A stretch of 7,455 nt of DNA from Solirubrobacteraceae bacterium (GCA_030038955.1 JASHQV010000072.1:1-7455), one strand, 5' to 3'; counted from the first letter of the stretch, positions 1-6,540 are shown. Notes: generated by a model not told the origin, from the letters alone. Numbers and translations: made by a program.

Positions 1-2
1 TA

Positions 3-2393
3 GGCCGCGTTCGACTTGAAGTTCGGGATCACCGCCTGAGCAGGGTTGGCGATCTGGTGTGTCAGGTTGTTTGGATGACCCTCGATGTAGTGCTTGACGC
101 GGACCGTGTCCCAGCCGCCCTGGTAGCAATTGACCACCCCTGGTTTGATGCCCTCGGTCAATCGGGCCCTGACCTTGAAGTAGCCACGATCGTTGAATAT
201 CTTCACCACGTCCCCAGTGGTGATCCCACGAGTGACGGCATCGCTTGGATTGATCTCCAGGAAACCCTCGCCGTTGTTGTTGATCTCTTTCAGCCACGGC
301 AGGTTCACGTATTGCGAGTGGGTGCGGAATCGCGTGTGGGTCGACAGGAAGATCAGCGGGTACTTCTTGAACAGCGGGTTGGTCGGCGTCGCCTCGATTG
401 GCTCCTTGAAGCCGGGAAGCTGCTGGTCGAACGGGATCATCCGCTCCACGTAGAACTCGATCCGTCCGGACTTCGTGGGGAACTGCTTGTCATAGAACGC
501 CACGTAGGGCACCGTGACCGTGTTGAGGTGCGGAGCACCGTTGCGCAGCTGACTCCAGGTGAGCCCCTTGACGGTCGGGTCCGCACTTGACTGGCCGATG
601 TGGAGGATCTCGGTGATGTACTCGTCCGGAGTCTTGTCGAAGTACTTCCCGTGCCCCATCTTGGTCGCCACCATCGACAGCGCATCGAGATCGGACTTTG
701 ACTCCCACAGTGGCTCGATTACCTTCGGCATGTACTGCAGGTAGTAGTTGTTGGAGGACAGCAGGTCGGTCTTCTCCAGATAGGTACACGCCGGCAGCAC
801 GATGTCCGACAGATCCGCGGTGGCGGACATCACATAGTCGGAGGTGACGATGAAGTCGAGCGACTTCAAGGCTCGTACAGTCTTGTTGCGATCGGACATC
901 TGCTGGGCGAAGTTGTCGACCATGAACCACGCCGCTCGCACCGGATATGGATCGCCCTCGAGCATCGCGTTGCACGCCTGCATCGGTTCGAGCAGCGTGA
1001 ACAGCTCGGTGCCGGGCGGCTGCCAGAAGTGGGCGAAGTCAAACGCGGTGGTCGTCAGACCGCCGGCGAATGTCGTGATCCCGCCACCATGCACGCCGAT
1101 GTTTCCCATCAGCGCTTGCAACGTGACGAGCGCCTGCATCGACAGGTCGCCGCGATACCAGTGCGACAGCCCGAAGCCACAGCGGACGGCGAGCGGGCGC
1201 TTGTGGGTCCACAGCTCGGCGAGCTGGAGGATCTGACTCGGCTCCAGATCGGTCATGCCCGCGACCCGCTGCGGCGTGTAGGGCGCCATCTCCTCCGTCA
1301 GCAGCGTCAGCGCCGACTTGGCGCCGTTGTGCTCGCCATACAGGTCTGGGTCCTCGGCCCGCTGGATCGGCTTCAGCTGCCCGTCGGCGGCGTCGACCAC
1401 GATGTACGACCCGCCGCTGCGCACGAACAGCTTCGTAGCGGGATCGACGAGGAACGGCGCGACCGTGTATCTCTTGAGGTACTCCGCGTCGTACAGCTTG
1501 TGCGCGAGCGCGTGGTTCATGACCGCATCCATCAGCGCCGAGTCCGATCCGGGACGGATCGGCACCCAGATGTCGGCCTTCGCGGACGTCGGCGTGAACC
1601 GGGGGTCGACCGAGACGACGGGAACTCCCTGCTTCTGCGCATCGGCGATGATCCGCCAGTCGGGCAACGACGTCTCGGCGACGTTGTTCGCCCACAGTAC
1701 GATCGCCTTCGCGTTGAGGAAGTCGGTCATCTCGTGCCCGTCGAAGATTCCGCCGCCGGTGAGGTCGGGGTCGGCGAGCACGTAGTTCCAGCCGGCCGGC
1801 GTCGACGCGTCGCCCTCGCTGTCGCCCTCGAAGTCGCCCGCCGAGGCGCCGATCACGCTGGCGAAGCGGAAGCTCGCGCCATCCACGCCTTCGAGGATCG
1901 AGAGCGAGCCCGTGTAGGGAGCGATCCAGACTGACTTCTTTCCGTACTTCGTCTGTACGCGTTCGAAGTTCTCGGCAATGATCGACGTCGCGTCATCCCA
2001 GCTGATCCGGCGCCAGCGCCCCTCGCCGCGCTCGCCGACGCGCTGGTAGGGATACCTCAAGCGGTCTGGGCTGTACGTGTTCTGCACCTGCGAGATCCCC
2101 CGCAGGCAACAGCGCGGATGGAACGCCGGGGCGGGAGCGCCGGAGATCGTCTTGGCGCCCCACGGCGCGCCCTGGATCTGACGAACCTTGCCGTCGACCA
2201 CGGTGATCAGATGGCCACAGGCGCCATCGCAGTTGTTGGAATGGCCGGTCCTGAAGGTGACAGGCGTGCCCGCCACGACACCGGCACTCGCGTCAGGGGT
2301 GTCGGTGAAGAACCGCAGCCCGCCACCGACGGTGAGCGTTCCGGCCGCGCCCGCGGCTCCCTGGACGAACCGGCGCCTCGTTACCGTTCTCAT
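3..2393 (-). CDS. Tat-exported molybdopterin oxidoreductase, type II DMSO reductase family catalytic (alpha) subunit, 3' end outside window
   Basis: Oxidises or reduces an unidentified small substrate at a bis-MGD molybdenum centre, probably outside the cytoplasmic membrane. Frame is open from ATG 2393 to the left edge, 797 codons read. Residues 5-11 (TRRRFVQ) are a twin-arginine signal followed by a Gly/Ala-rich segment. H51-x3-C55-x3-C59 with C96 in RCCLRG is the [4Fe-4S] site in the His/Cys form typical of NarG, perchlorate, selenate and ethylbenzene enzymes. GERGEGRWRRISWDDA (120-135) is a family hallmark. D187-F-E-G-D191 aligns by eye with the DWYGD/DWYCD segment holding the Asp molybdenum ligand. 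STHTRFRTHS and the following C-terminal stretch form the MGD-binding cap. AGGAG at 2407-2403, inside mrp, supports the start. The last two bases read TA: Tyr is likelier than a stop, since relatives run on a few residues. It is shorter than PcrA or NarG. Family is certain; substrate unknown. Confidence 0.93.
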   Translation of the reverse strand, partial: MRTVTRRRFVQGAAGAAGTLTVGGGLRFFTDTPDASAGVVAGTPVTFRTGHSNNCDGACGHLITVVDGKVRQIQGAPWGAKTISGAPAPAFHPRCCLRGISQVQNTYSPDRLRYPYQRVGERGEGRWRRISWDDATSIIAENFERVQTKYGKKSVWIAPYTGSLSILEGVDGASFRFASVIGASAGDFEGDSEGDASTPAGWNYVLADPDLTGGGIFDGHEMTDFLNAKAIVLWANNVAETSLPDWRIIADAQKQGVPVVSVDPRFTPTSAKADIWVPIRPGSDSALMDAVMNHALAHKLYDAEYLKRYTVAPFLVDPATKLFVRSGGSYIVVDAADGQLKPIQRAEDPDLYGEHNGAKSALTLLTEEMAPYTPQRVAGMTDLEPSQILQLAELWTHKRPLAVRCGFGLSHWYRGDLSMQALVTLQALMGNIGVHGGGITTFAGGLTTTAFDFAHFWQPPGTELFTLLEPMQACNAMLEGDPYPVRAAWFMVDNFAQQMSDRNKTVRALKSLDFIVTSDYVMSATADLSDIVLPACTYLEKTDLLSSNNYYLQYMPKVIEPLWESKSDLDALSMVATKMGHGKYFDKTPDEYITEILHIGQSSADPTVKGLTWSQLRNGAPHLNTVTVPYVAFYDKQFPTKSGRIEFYVERMIPFDQQLPGFKEPIEATPTNPLFKKYPLIFLSTHTRFRTHSQYVNLPWLKEINNNGEGFLEINPSDAVTRGITTGDVVKIFNDRGYFKVRARLTEGIKPGVVNCYQGGWDTVRVKHYIEGHPNNLTHQIANPAQAVIPNFKSNAA

Positions 2394-3547
2394 GTCGCCA
2401 CGCTCCTCTCTGCGGCGAGGTGTGTTGATTGCCGCGCCGACGGCGCTGCGAGCTCCAGCAACCGTTCCGCGGCGCTGCGCAGGGCGACCGCGACCGCCGA
2501 CTCCGGATCGGAGAGCACCACGGGAACGCCCTGATCGCCCCCGATCCGCAATGGGACTGCGATCGGGACGCGCGCAAGCAGCGGAACACCGAGCGCGCTC
2601 GCCAGCTGCTCGCCTCCTCCGGCGCCGAAGATCTCGGTCTGCGCCCCGCAGCACGGACAGGCGAACGAAGCCATGTTCTCGATCACGCCGGCGACGCGCA
2701 GCTGCGCCCGTTCCGCCATCGTGCCGGCTCGCTGCGCGACCGTCCGAGCGGCTTCCTGTGGAGTCGTCACAATCACCGCGCACGCGTCGGGTAGCATCCC
2801 CGCGAGCGACAGCGGTATGTCGCCTGTGCCCGGCGGAAGGTCGCAGAGCAGCACGTCGAGCTCGTCCCAGTAGACCTCGCCGAGGAACTGCCGCATCGTC
2901 TTGTGCAGCAGCGGCCCGCGCCAGCTCACCGGCGTTTCCGGCGCCACGAACAAGCCAACCGAGACCACCTTCACCCCGTGCGCTTGGGCGGGGAACAAGA
3001 GACCGTCGAACGCGACCGGATCGGTCGAGACCCCGAGCATCCTCGGAATCGAGAATCCCCAGACGTCAGCGTCCAGCAGGCCGACTCGCTTGCCGGCAGC
3101 GGCCATCGCGCATGCGAGGTTCACCGTGACCGTCGACTTCCCCACGCCGCCCTTGCCGGAGGCAACCGCGATTACGGCGGTCTTGCCGTCCGTGAAGTAA
3201 CGCTCGACGCCGGGTTCGTTGCGCAGGCGCGACGCCAGCGCGCTGCGCTGGGCGGAGCCCATCGCCTCGAAGCGAACCTCCGCATTGGCGATCCCGTCCA
3301 GCCCGCCAAGCGCCGCGGCCACATCCTTGGCGATCCGCTCCTTCATCGGGCAGCCGGGCACCGTCAGCGCAATCTCGATCTTCGCGGTGTCACCGTCGAG
3401 CCCGACCGCGCGCACCATGCCAAGGTCGCCGAGCGTCGCGCCGATCTCCGGGTCACGCACTCCGGCCACCGCCGCCCGCACCCGTCGCAGCAGGTCAACC
3501 GGGTGCGGCTCCGGATCGTCGACGCGGGAATCGTTTGCTGCGCTCAT
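2390..3547 (-). CDS. mrp: Mrp/ApbC/NBP35-family Fe-S cluster carrier ATPase
   Basis: Cytoplasmic P-loop ATPase that binds a [4Fe-4S] cluster transiently and hands it to apo-proteins. The 385 residues have the normal full-length layout. An N-terminal DUF59/MIP18-like domain (about 15-95) holds RDPEIGATLGDLGMV and the conserved Cys66 in VPGCPMKE. The ATPase domain has the deviant Walker A GKGGVGKST (131-139), LLDADVWGFSIPRMLG, and the conserved segment LCDLPPGTGD (234-243). The C-terminal CxxC needed for cluster binding is CPCC (297-300). ATG 3547 has GGAAG about 9 nt upstream on the minus strand. Its stop overlaps the start of the Fe-S molybdoenzyme by 4 nt. This makes that enzyme the likeliest client, though a general housekeeping role is equally compatible with the protein itself. 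Confidence 0.95.
   Translation of the reverse strand: MSAANDSRVDDPEPHPVDLLRRVRAAVAGVRDPEIGATLGDLGMVRAVGLDGDTAKIEIALTVPGCPMKERIAKDVAAALGGLDGIANAEVRFEAMGSAQRSALASRLRNEPGVERYFTDGKTAVIAVASGKGGVGKSTVTVNLACAMAAAGKRVGLLDADVWGFSIPRMLGVSTDPVAFDGLLFPAQAHGVKVVSVGLFVAPETPVSWRGPLLHKTMRQFLGEVYWDELDVLLCDLPPGTGDIPLSLAGMLPDACAVIVTTPQEAARTVAQRAGTMAERAQLRVAGVIENMASFACPCCGAQTEIFGAGGGEQLASALGVPLLARVPIAVPLRIGGDQGVPVVLSDPESAVAVALRSAAERLLELAAPSARQSTHLAAERSVAT
2403..2408 (-). promoter_or_regulatory. Ribosome binding site of the molybdoenzyme gene, inside the 3' end of mrp
   Basis: On the minus strand GAGGAG lies 9 nt before the ATG at 2393. The mrp stop (TGA 2392-2390) overlaps that ATG as ATGA. A ribosome finishing mrp therefore sits on the next start, so the two proteins are probably made by coupled translation from one mRNA. 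Confidence 0.7.
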
Positions 3548-3618
3548 ACGCGGAGCTTCCGCCCGCGGGACAGGCGGCGCGACCCGCCTTTACCACATCA
3601 CTGTGAGGAAAACCACGC
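3548..3618. promoter_or_regulatory. 71-bp divergent promoter region between mrp and tatA, rich in inverted repeats
   Basis: Both divergent transcripts must start in or near this gap. It contains four small dyads: GCGGA-gct-TCCGC (3550-3562), the palindrome CCCGCGGG (3562-3569), AGGCGG-n6-CCGCCT (3572-3589), and TCAC-t-GTGA (3598-3606). The first lies on the leader of mrp and includes its GGAAG ribosome site; the last abuts the tatA ribosome site. No convincing -35/-10 pair is visible on either strand, so promoter positions are not assigned. Shared operators for both directions are plausible; short dyads are also common by chance in G+C-rich DNA. Confidence 0.5.
3606..3609 (+). promoter_or_regulatory. 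Ribosome binding site deciding the tatA start
   Basis: AGGA lies 9 nt before ATG 3619. The internal GTG at 3679, which would give a more usual TatA N-terminus, has no such purine-rich stretch before it. This is the main reason for preferring the upstream ATG. Confidence 0.5.
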
Positions 3619-3894
3619 ATGTATGTCGCGGCTCGCAACGGATGCCGGACGTTGACGGAGCCCGCAACGATCTCTCGCGTGATCGCTGGACTGGACAACC
3701 CGTTGCACATCGTGATCGTCGTCGTGGTGCTGCTGCTGGTGTTCGGCCCCAAGCGCCTGCCCGAGCTCGGGCGATCGCTCGGCAGTGGGATTCGGGCGTT
3801 CAAGGACGGCGTCACCAGCGCCGGGGAGCCCGATCCGCTGCCGCCAGCGACGCCCGCAACGTCCGATACGCGACCGGATCGAGATCGGCCCTGA
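3619..3894 (+). CDS. tatA: Twin-arginine translocase subunit TatA/TatE family
   Basis: Pore-forming component of the Tat system, which moves folded, cofactor-loaded proteins across the cytoplasmic membrane. The 91 residues contain LDNPLH, one hydrophobic helix (IVIVVVVLLLVFG), the FGP hinge, and the amphipathic helix KRLPELGRSLGSGIRAFKDG, which is near-consensus for TatA. A Pro/Asp-rich tail follows. About 24 residues precede the usual TatA start point. GTG 3679 would remove most of them, but ATG 3619 has the better ribosome site. No TatC or TatB lies in the window, so the rest of the translocase must be encoded elsewhere. It is divergent from a gene with a twin-arginine signal, a likely cargo, and is followed 8 nt later by the transporter gene, probably in one operon. 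TatA versus TatB is settled by the short length and the FGP hinge. Confidence 0.9.
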   Translation: MYVAARNGCRTLTEPATISRVIAGLDNPLHIVIVVVVLLLVFGPKRLPELGRSLGSGIRAFKDGVTSAGEPDPLPPATPATSDTRPDRDRP

Positions 3895-3902
3895 CAGGCA
3901 CG

Positions 3903-5162
3903 ATGTCCGCGACCGCAGCCGCAGCTCAGGCCCGTCGGCAGCGCTTCGGTCTGGCCCAGTCCCTGTGGGTGATCGGTCCCGGCCTGATGGTGATGCTGGC
4001 CGACACCGACGCCGGCAGCATCGTGACGGCTGCGCAATCCGGCGCCAGCTGGGGCTATCGCCTGCTGCCGCTCGAGCTGCTGCTGATCCCCGTCCTGTAT
4101 GTCGTCATGGAGCTCACCGTCCGCCTCGGCGCCACAACCGGTAAAGGGCACGCGCAAGCGATCCGCGAGCGCTTCGGCCCGCGGTGGGCGGCGCTATCGG
4201 TGGGCACGCTGCTGATCAGTGCCACCGGGGCATTGATCACCGAGTTTGCGGGCATCGCCGCGGTCGGCGGCTTCGTCGGTCTCGCCCCGTCGATCACTGT
4301 CCCGCTCGCCGCCGCGTTCCTGCTCGCGGTCGTCGTCAGCGGCAGCTACCGGCGGGTCGAGCTGATCGGCCTAGCTCTTGGATCGTTCGAGGTCGCTTTT
4401 CTCGTCGCTGCGCTGCTCGCCCATCCGCGGATCGGCTCGGTCGCCACCTCGCCTTGGTCCCACCAGCCGCTGGGCAACCGCAGCTACCTGACGCTGGTGG
4501 CCGCGAACCTCGGTGCGGTCGTGATGCCCTGGATGATCTTCTACCAACAGGGAGCAGTCGTCGACAAGGGACTGCGCGAGCGCCAGATCCGCCTCGCACG
4601 GATCGACACCGGCGTGGGCGCCGTGCTCACGCAGGTCGTGATGGCCGCTGTCCTGATCGTCACGGCCACCACCTTGGCGGGCCATCACCGATCCTCGCTC
4701 ACCTCGATCGGTGAGATCGCGGCCGCGCTCAGCCCGTACCTCGGTGCCTCAGCGAGTCATCTCACGCTGGCGCTCGGGATCGCTGGCGCCGCGCTCCTGG
4801 CCGGCTTGGTGGTGTCGCTCGCTGCCTCATGGGCGGTCGCGGAGGCTTGTGGCTCACGCCGAAGCCTGAATGACGATCCCCGCCGGGCGCCTTTCTTCTA
4901 CGGCATCTACACGGTCTGCGTGATCGTGGGCGCGGCGATGGTGCTGGCGAGCCACTCGCTGGTTCGCGTCGCGGTCGACGTCGAGATCCTCAATGCACTG
5001 CTGTTGCCGATCGTGGTCGGCTTCCTCGTTGCACTCGCGTGGACCACGCTCCCACGCCCCCATCACTTGCGCACGGGCGAGCGCGTGGCGGCCGCCCTGG
5101 TGGTCGGACTGGTCGCCACCGTCGGCCTCGGTTGGGTGGTGCTCACGCTGATCCCGCGGTGA
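3903..5162 (+). CDS. Divergent Nramp-family divalent metal transporter (Nramp-related branch)
   Basis: Inner-membrane cation importer, 419 residues with roughly 11 hydrophobic segments. The first helix reads GPGLMVMLADTDAGS (25-39) where classical Mn/Fe Nramps have DPGN: the Asp is kept (D36) and Asn becomes Ser39. The sixth helix reads AVVMPWMIFYQQ (205-216) where classical members have MPH: the Met is kept and the His is Trp. ELTVRLGATTGKGHAQ (70-85) is the usual loop after helix 2. These changes in both metal-coordinating helices fit the Nramp-related group, in which at least one actinobacterial member has been shown to carry magnesium; specificity here is therefore open between Mg, Mn and other ions. 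ATG 3903 was chosen because homology begins there; the open frame extends upstream only as a shadow. It starts 8 nt after tatA. No strong ribosome site is seen, so coupling to tatA is likely. Confidence 0.88.
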   Translation: MSATAAAAQARRQRFGLAQSLWVIGPGLMVMLADTDAGSIVTAAQSGASWGYRLLPLELLLIPVLYVVMELTVRLGATTGKGHAQAIRERFGPRWAALSVGTLLISATGALITEFAGIAAVGGFVGLAPSITVPLAAAFLLAVVVSGSYRRVELIGLALGSFEVAFLVAALLAHPRIGSVATSPWSHQPLGNRSYLTLVAANLGAVVMPWMIFYQQGAVVDKGLRERQIRLARIDTGVGAVLTQVVMAAVLIVTATTLAGHHRSSLTSIGEIAAALSPYLGASASHLTLALGIAGAALLAGLVVSLAASWAVAEACGSRRSLNDDPRRAPFFYGIYTVCVIVGAAMVLASHSLVRVAVDVEILNALLLPIVVGFLVALAWTTLPRPHHLRTGERVAAALVVGLVATVGLGWVVLTLIPR

Positions 5163-5252
5163 GCGTCGGCGTTCAGCGCCAGGCAAGAAGCTAGCGCTGG
5201 CTCGTGTCGCCGGCGCGGGCACCGTCCTTTGGACAACAGCAGTTCCGCGACC
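5163..5252. other. Post-transporter gap with a weak inverted repeat
   Basis: CAGCGC (5174-5179) pairs with GCGCTG (5194-5199) across a 14-nt loop, just after the transporter stop. It has no T-tract, so a Rho-independent terminator is not established. No gene is seen in this stretch. The transporter's frame stays open through it into the recombinase-like piece, which may be coincidence. Confidence 0.25.
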
Positions 5253-5384
5253 GTGTTTGACGCTGAGCGCGAGGCCGCGCTGCTGCTCGAGGAGCTGCTG
5301 GCGCTCCGCTGGGACGACGTCGACCTGGTCGACCGAAGTCTCGCCGTCCACATCGTAGGCGGCAGTCGACGTCAAGCTGCTTGA
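5253..5384 (+). pseudogene. Degenerate fragment of a tyrosine recombinase / phage integrase
   Basis: Reading from GTG 5253, the frame gives FDAEREAALLLEELLALRW, then DDVDLVDRSLAV, and stops at TGA 5384, about 43 residues in all. ELLALRWDDVDL is the signature just after the first catalytic Arg of phage-type integrases, normally preceded by GLRxGE. Here that stretch reads LLLE, so the catalytic Arg position is Leu and the Gly is Glu. Nothing resembling the N-terminal domain or the later His-x-x-Arg and Tyr motifs is present on either side. It lies between convergent genes and is most likely a relic of an integrated element. The match is short, so chance resemblance in G+C-rich coding-like DNA cannot be fully excluded. 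Confidence 0.45.
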
Positions 5385-5418
5385 GGTGGCGACAGAGCGG
5401 CGGCGGTGTCTGTTCGCC

Positions 5419-6141
5419 TCAGCCTGCGGGCAGGCCGAGTGCTCGTGTGACGGCCGCTTGGGCGTGCATCTCGGTTGTGTCGAAGACGGGGACTGTTGCG
5501 TCGCCGGCACCGACGAGCAGCCCGATCTCGGTGCATCCAAGGATGATCGCCTCGGCACCGCGTGCCTCCAGGCGATCGATGACGGTGCGGTAGGCGGTTC
5601 GCGATCGCTCGGTGGTGATGCCCACACACAACTCGTCATAGATGATGTCGTGCACGATCTGACGGTCCGGTGCGTCGGGCACGAGCACGTCGAGACCGTA
5701 TCGATCCCTGAGGCGTCCTACGTAGAAGTCTTGCTCCATCGTGTAGGCAGTCCCCAGCAAGCCGACTCGTCGCCGCCGCTCACGGCGGATGCGCTCGGCT
5801 GTTGCGTCCGCGATGTGAACGAACTCGGCTGAGCTGGCAGCCTCGATCTCACCCGCGAGCTTGTGCATGGTGTTCGTACACAACACGATCAGCTCAGCGC
5901 CGGCGGCCACCAGCCCGCGTGTCTCTTCGGCTAACTGCTTGCCAGCGAGATCCCAGGATCCTTCTCGTTGCAAATCCTCGATCTGCGCGAAATCGACCGA
6001 CCGCACGACGCAGTCCGCGGAGTGGAGCCCGCCGAGCTGCTGACGGACCAGCTCGTTGACCAGCCGATAGTACACGGCGGTGGATTCCCAGCTCATTCCA
6101 CCAAGCAGTCCGATGCGCCGCACCCGGCAAGATCTTGCCAC
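5419..6141 (-). CDS. Aspartate/glutamate racemase family protein (YgeA/RacX-like)
   Basis: Cofactor-independent amino-acid racemase acting by a two-cysteine, two-base mechanism in the cytoplasm. The 240 residues match the family's usual 230 or so. RRIGLLGGMSWESTAVYYRL (8-27) is the standard N-terminus. Cys88 in LCTNTMHK and Cys203 in LGCTEIGLL are the paired catalytic residues, both present, so the enzyme looks intact. The C-terminus carries VFDTTEMHAQAAV, also conserved. The substrate may be Asp, Glu, homoserine or another amino acid; the family is broad. Start is uncertain: GTG 6141 gives the longest form, while GTG 6123 (VRRIGLLGG) fits relatives better. Neither has a clear ribosome site, and a 14-bp palindrome lies between them. 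It is convergent with the recombinase fragment and has no obvious partner gene. Confidence 0.92.
   Translation of the reverse strand: MARSCRVRRIGLLGGMSWESTAVYYRLVNELVRQQLGGLHSADCVVRSVDFAQIEDLQREGSWDLAGKQLAEETRGLVAAGAELIVLCTNTMHKLAGEIEAASSAEFVHIADATAERIRRERRRRVGLLGTAYTMEQDFYVGRLRDRYGLDVLVPDAPDRQIVHDIIYDELCVGITTERSRTAYRTVIDRLEARGAEAIILGCTEIGLLVGAGDATVPVFDTTEMHAQAAVTRALGLPAG
6126..6139. promoter_or_regulatory. Perfect 14-bp palindrome at the racemase start
   Basis: GGCAAGATCTTGCC is identical to its reverse complement. It lies between the two candidate GTG starts (6141 and 6123) of the racemase. If the downstream start is used, it ends 2 nt before the start codon and could be an operator or an RNA element covering the ribosome site. 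If the upstream start is used, it is coding (ARSC). Confidence 0.35.
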
Positions 6142-6540
6142 ACCGTCATCGCACGCGACACGGGTGCGAGCGAGAGACGCGATCGCTGAAGTCAGTTGCG
6201 CCGCGCTCCCCGCATGCCCACCGAGCGCGTCAGATCACCTCAAACGTCCCCGCCAACCGACATTTTGAATGGCGATCAACCCGACATTTTTCGATGGCAC
6301 TTGACACGGTGACCTGGCCGCGGTCACTGATTGGGCATCCCAAATTGTGTTCAACCGTCTCGAGCTCAACCACTCCGTGAAGAACCACGCCGACCGCGGA
6401 CGCGCTATCGGGTGCTGCTCTCTCGACCCGCGCATATGGCCCTTGACTCTGTCGGCGTGGTCGCTCCAGGAGACGGTGAGGCTCGCCTGTGCGCACCTCG
6501 TACCACCGAGAGCGTCAACGAGATCGGCTACGGTCGTCCG
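6142..6540. other. Gap between racemase and cupin genes
   Basis: This 399-bp stretch has no convincing gene on either strand. It should hold the promoters of both divergent neighbours. It contains the IS21-like terminus (6251-6306) and an adjacent dyad, GTGACC (6309-6314) with GGTCAC (6322-6327). TTGACT at 6443-6448 resembles a -35 box for the cupin gene, but no good -10 follows. The cupin frame is open back to 6331, without family resemblance upstream of 6541. Confidence 0.4.
6251..6306. mobile_element. Remnant terminus of an IS21-family insertion sequence
   Basis: Two imperfect copies of a repeat lie in tandem: CAACCGACATTTTGAATGGC (6254-6273) and a 22-base copy at 6277-6298 beginning CAACCCGACATTTTT and ending CGATGGC. 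They are followed by ACTTGACA ending at 6306. Read on the minus strand the end begins TGTCAAGTGCCATCG. Multiple roughly 20-bp repeats inside a TG...CA end are typical of IS21-family termini. The stretch is richer in A/T than its surroundings. No istA or istB reading frame and no second end are visible, so this is a solo relic. The assignment rests on recalled end structure, not on a search. Confidence 0.5.

Noticed and set aside
1029..1934. Long plus-strand open frame of 301 codons opposite the molybdoenzyme
   Set aside because: It is Arg/Gly/Val-rich, lacks any family resemblance, and lies wholly antisense to a gene with clear motifs; it is a shadow created by G+C-rich codon bias.
2188..3129. 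313-codon plus-strand frame opposite mrp
   Set aside because: Extremely Arg/Pro/Ser-rich low-complexity translation, antisense to a well-supported Mrp.
3219..3902. Upstream 228-codon extension of the transporter's reading frame
   Set aside because: It overlaps mrp antisense and tatA in another frame and has no transporter-like residues; homology begins at ATG 3903.
5174..5199. Candidate Rho-independent terminator after the transporter
   Set aside because: Six-base stem with a 14-nt loop and no T-tract; too weak to call.
4854..5639. 261-codon minus-strand frame spanning the transporter's end and the recombinase scrap
   Set aside because: No recognisable domain, overlaps the transporter antisense and the racemase in another frame.
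6277..6298. CRISPR-like direct repeat
   Set aside because: Only two imperfect copies with a spacer of a few bases and an IS-like end beside them; not a CRISPR array.
6331..6540. N-terminal extension of the cupin frame to 6331
   Set aside because: The added 70 residues look like non-coding translation (Arg/Pro-rich) and begin near the IS-like end; the cupin family starts at 6541.
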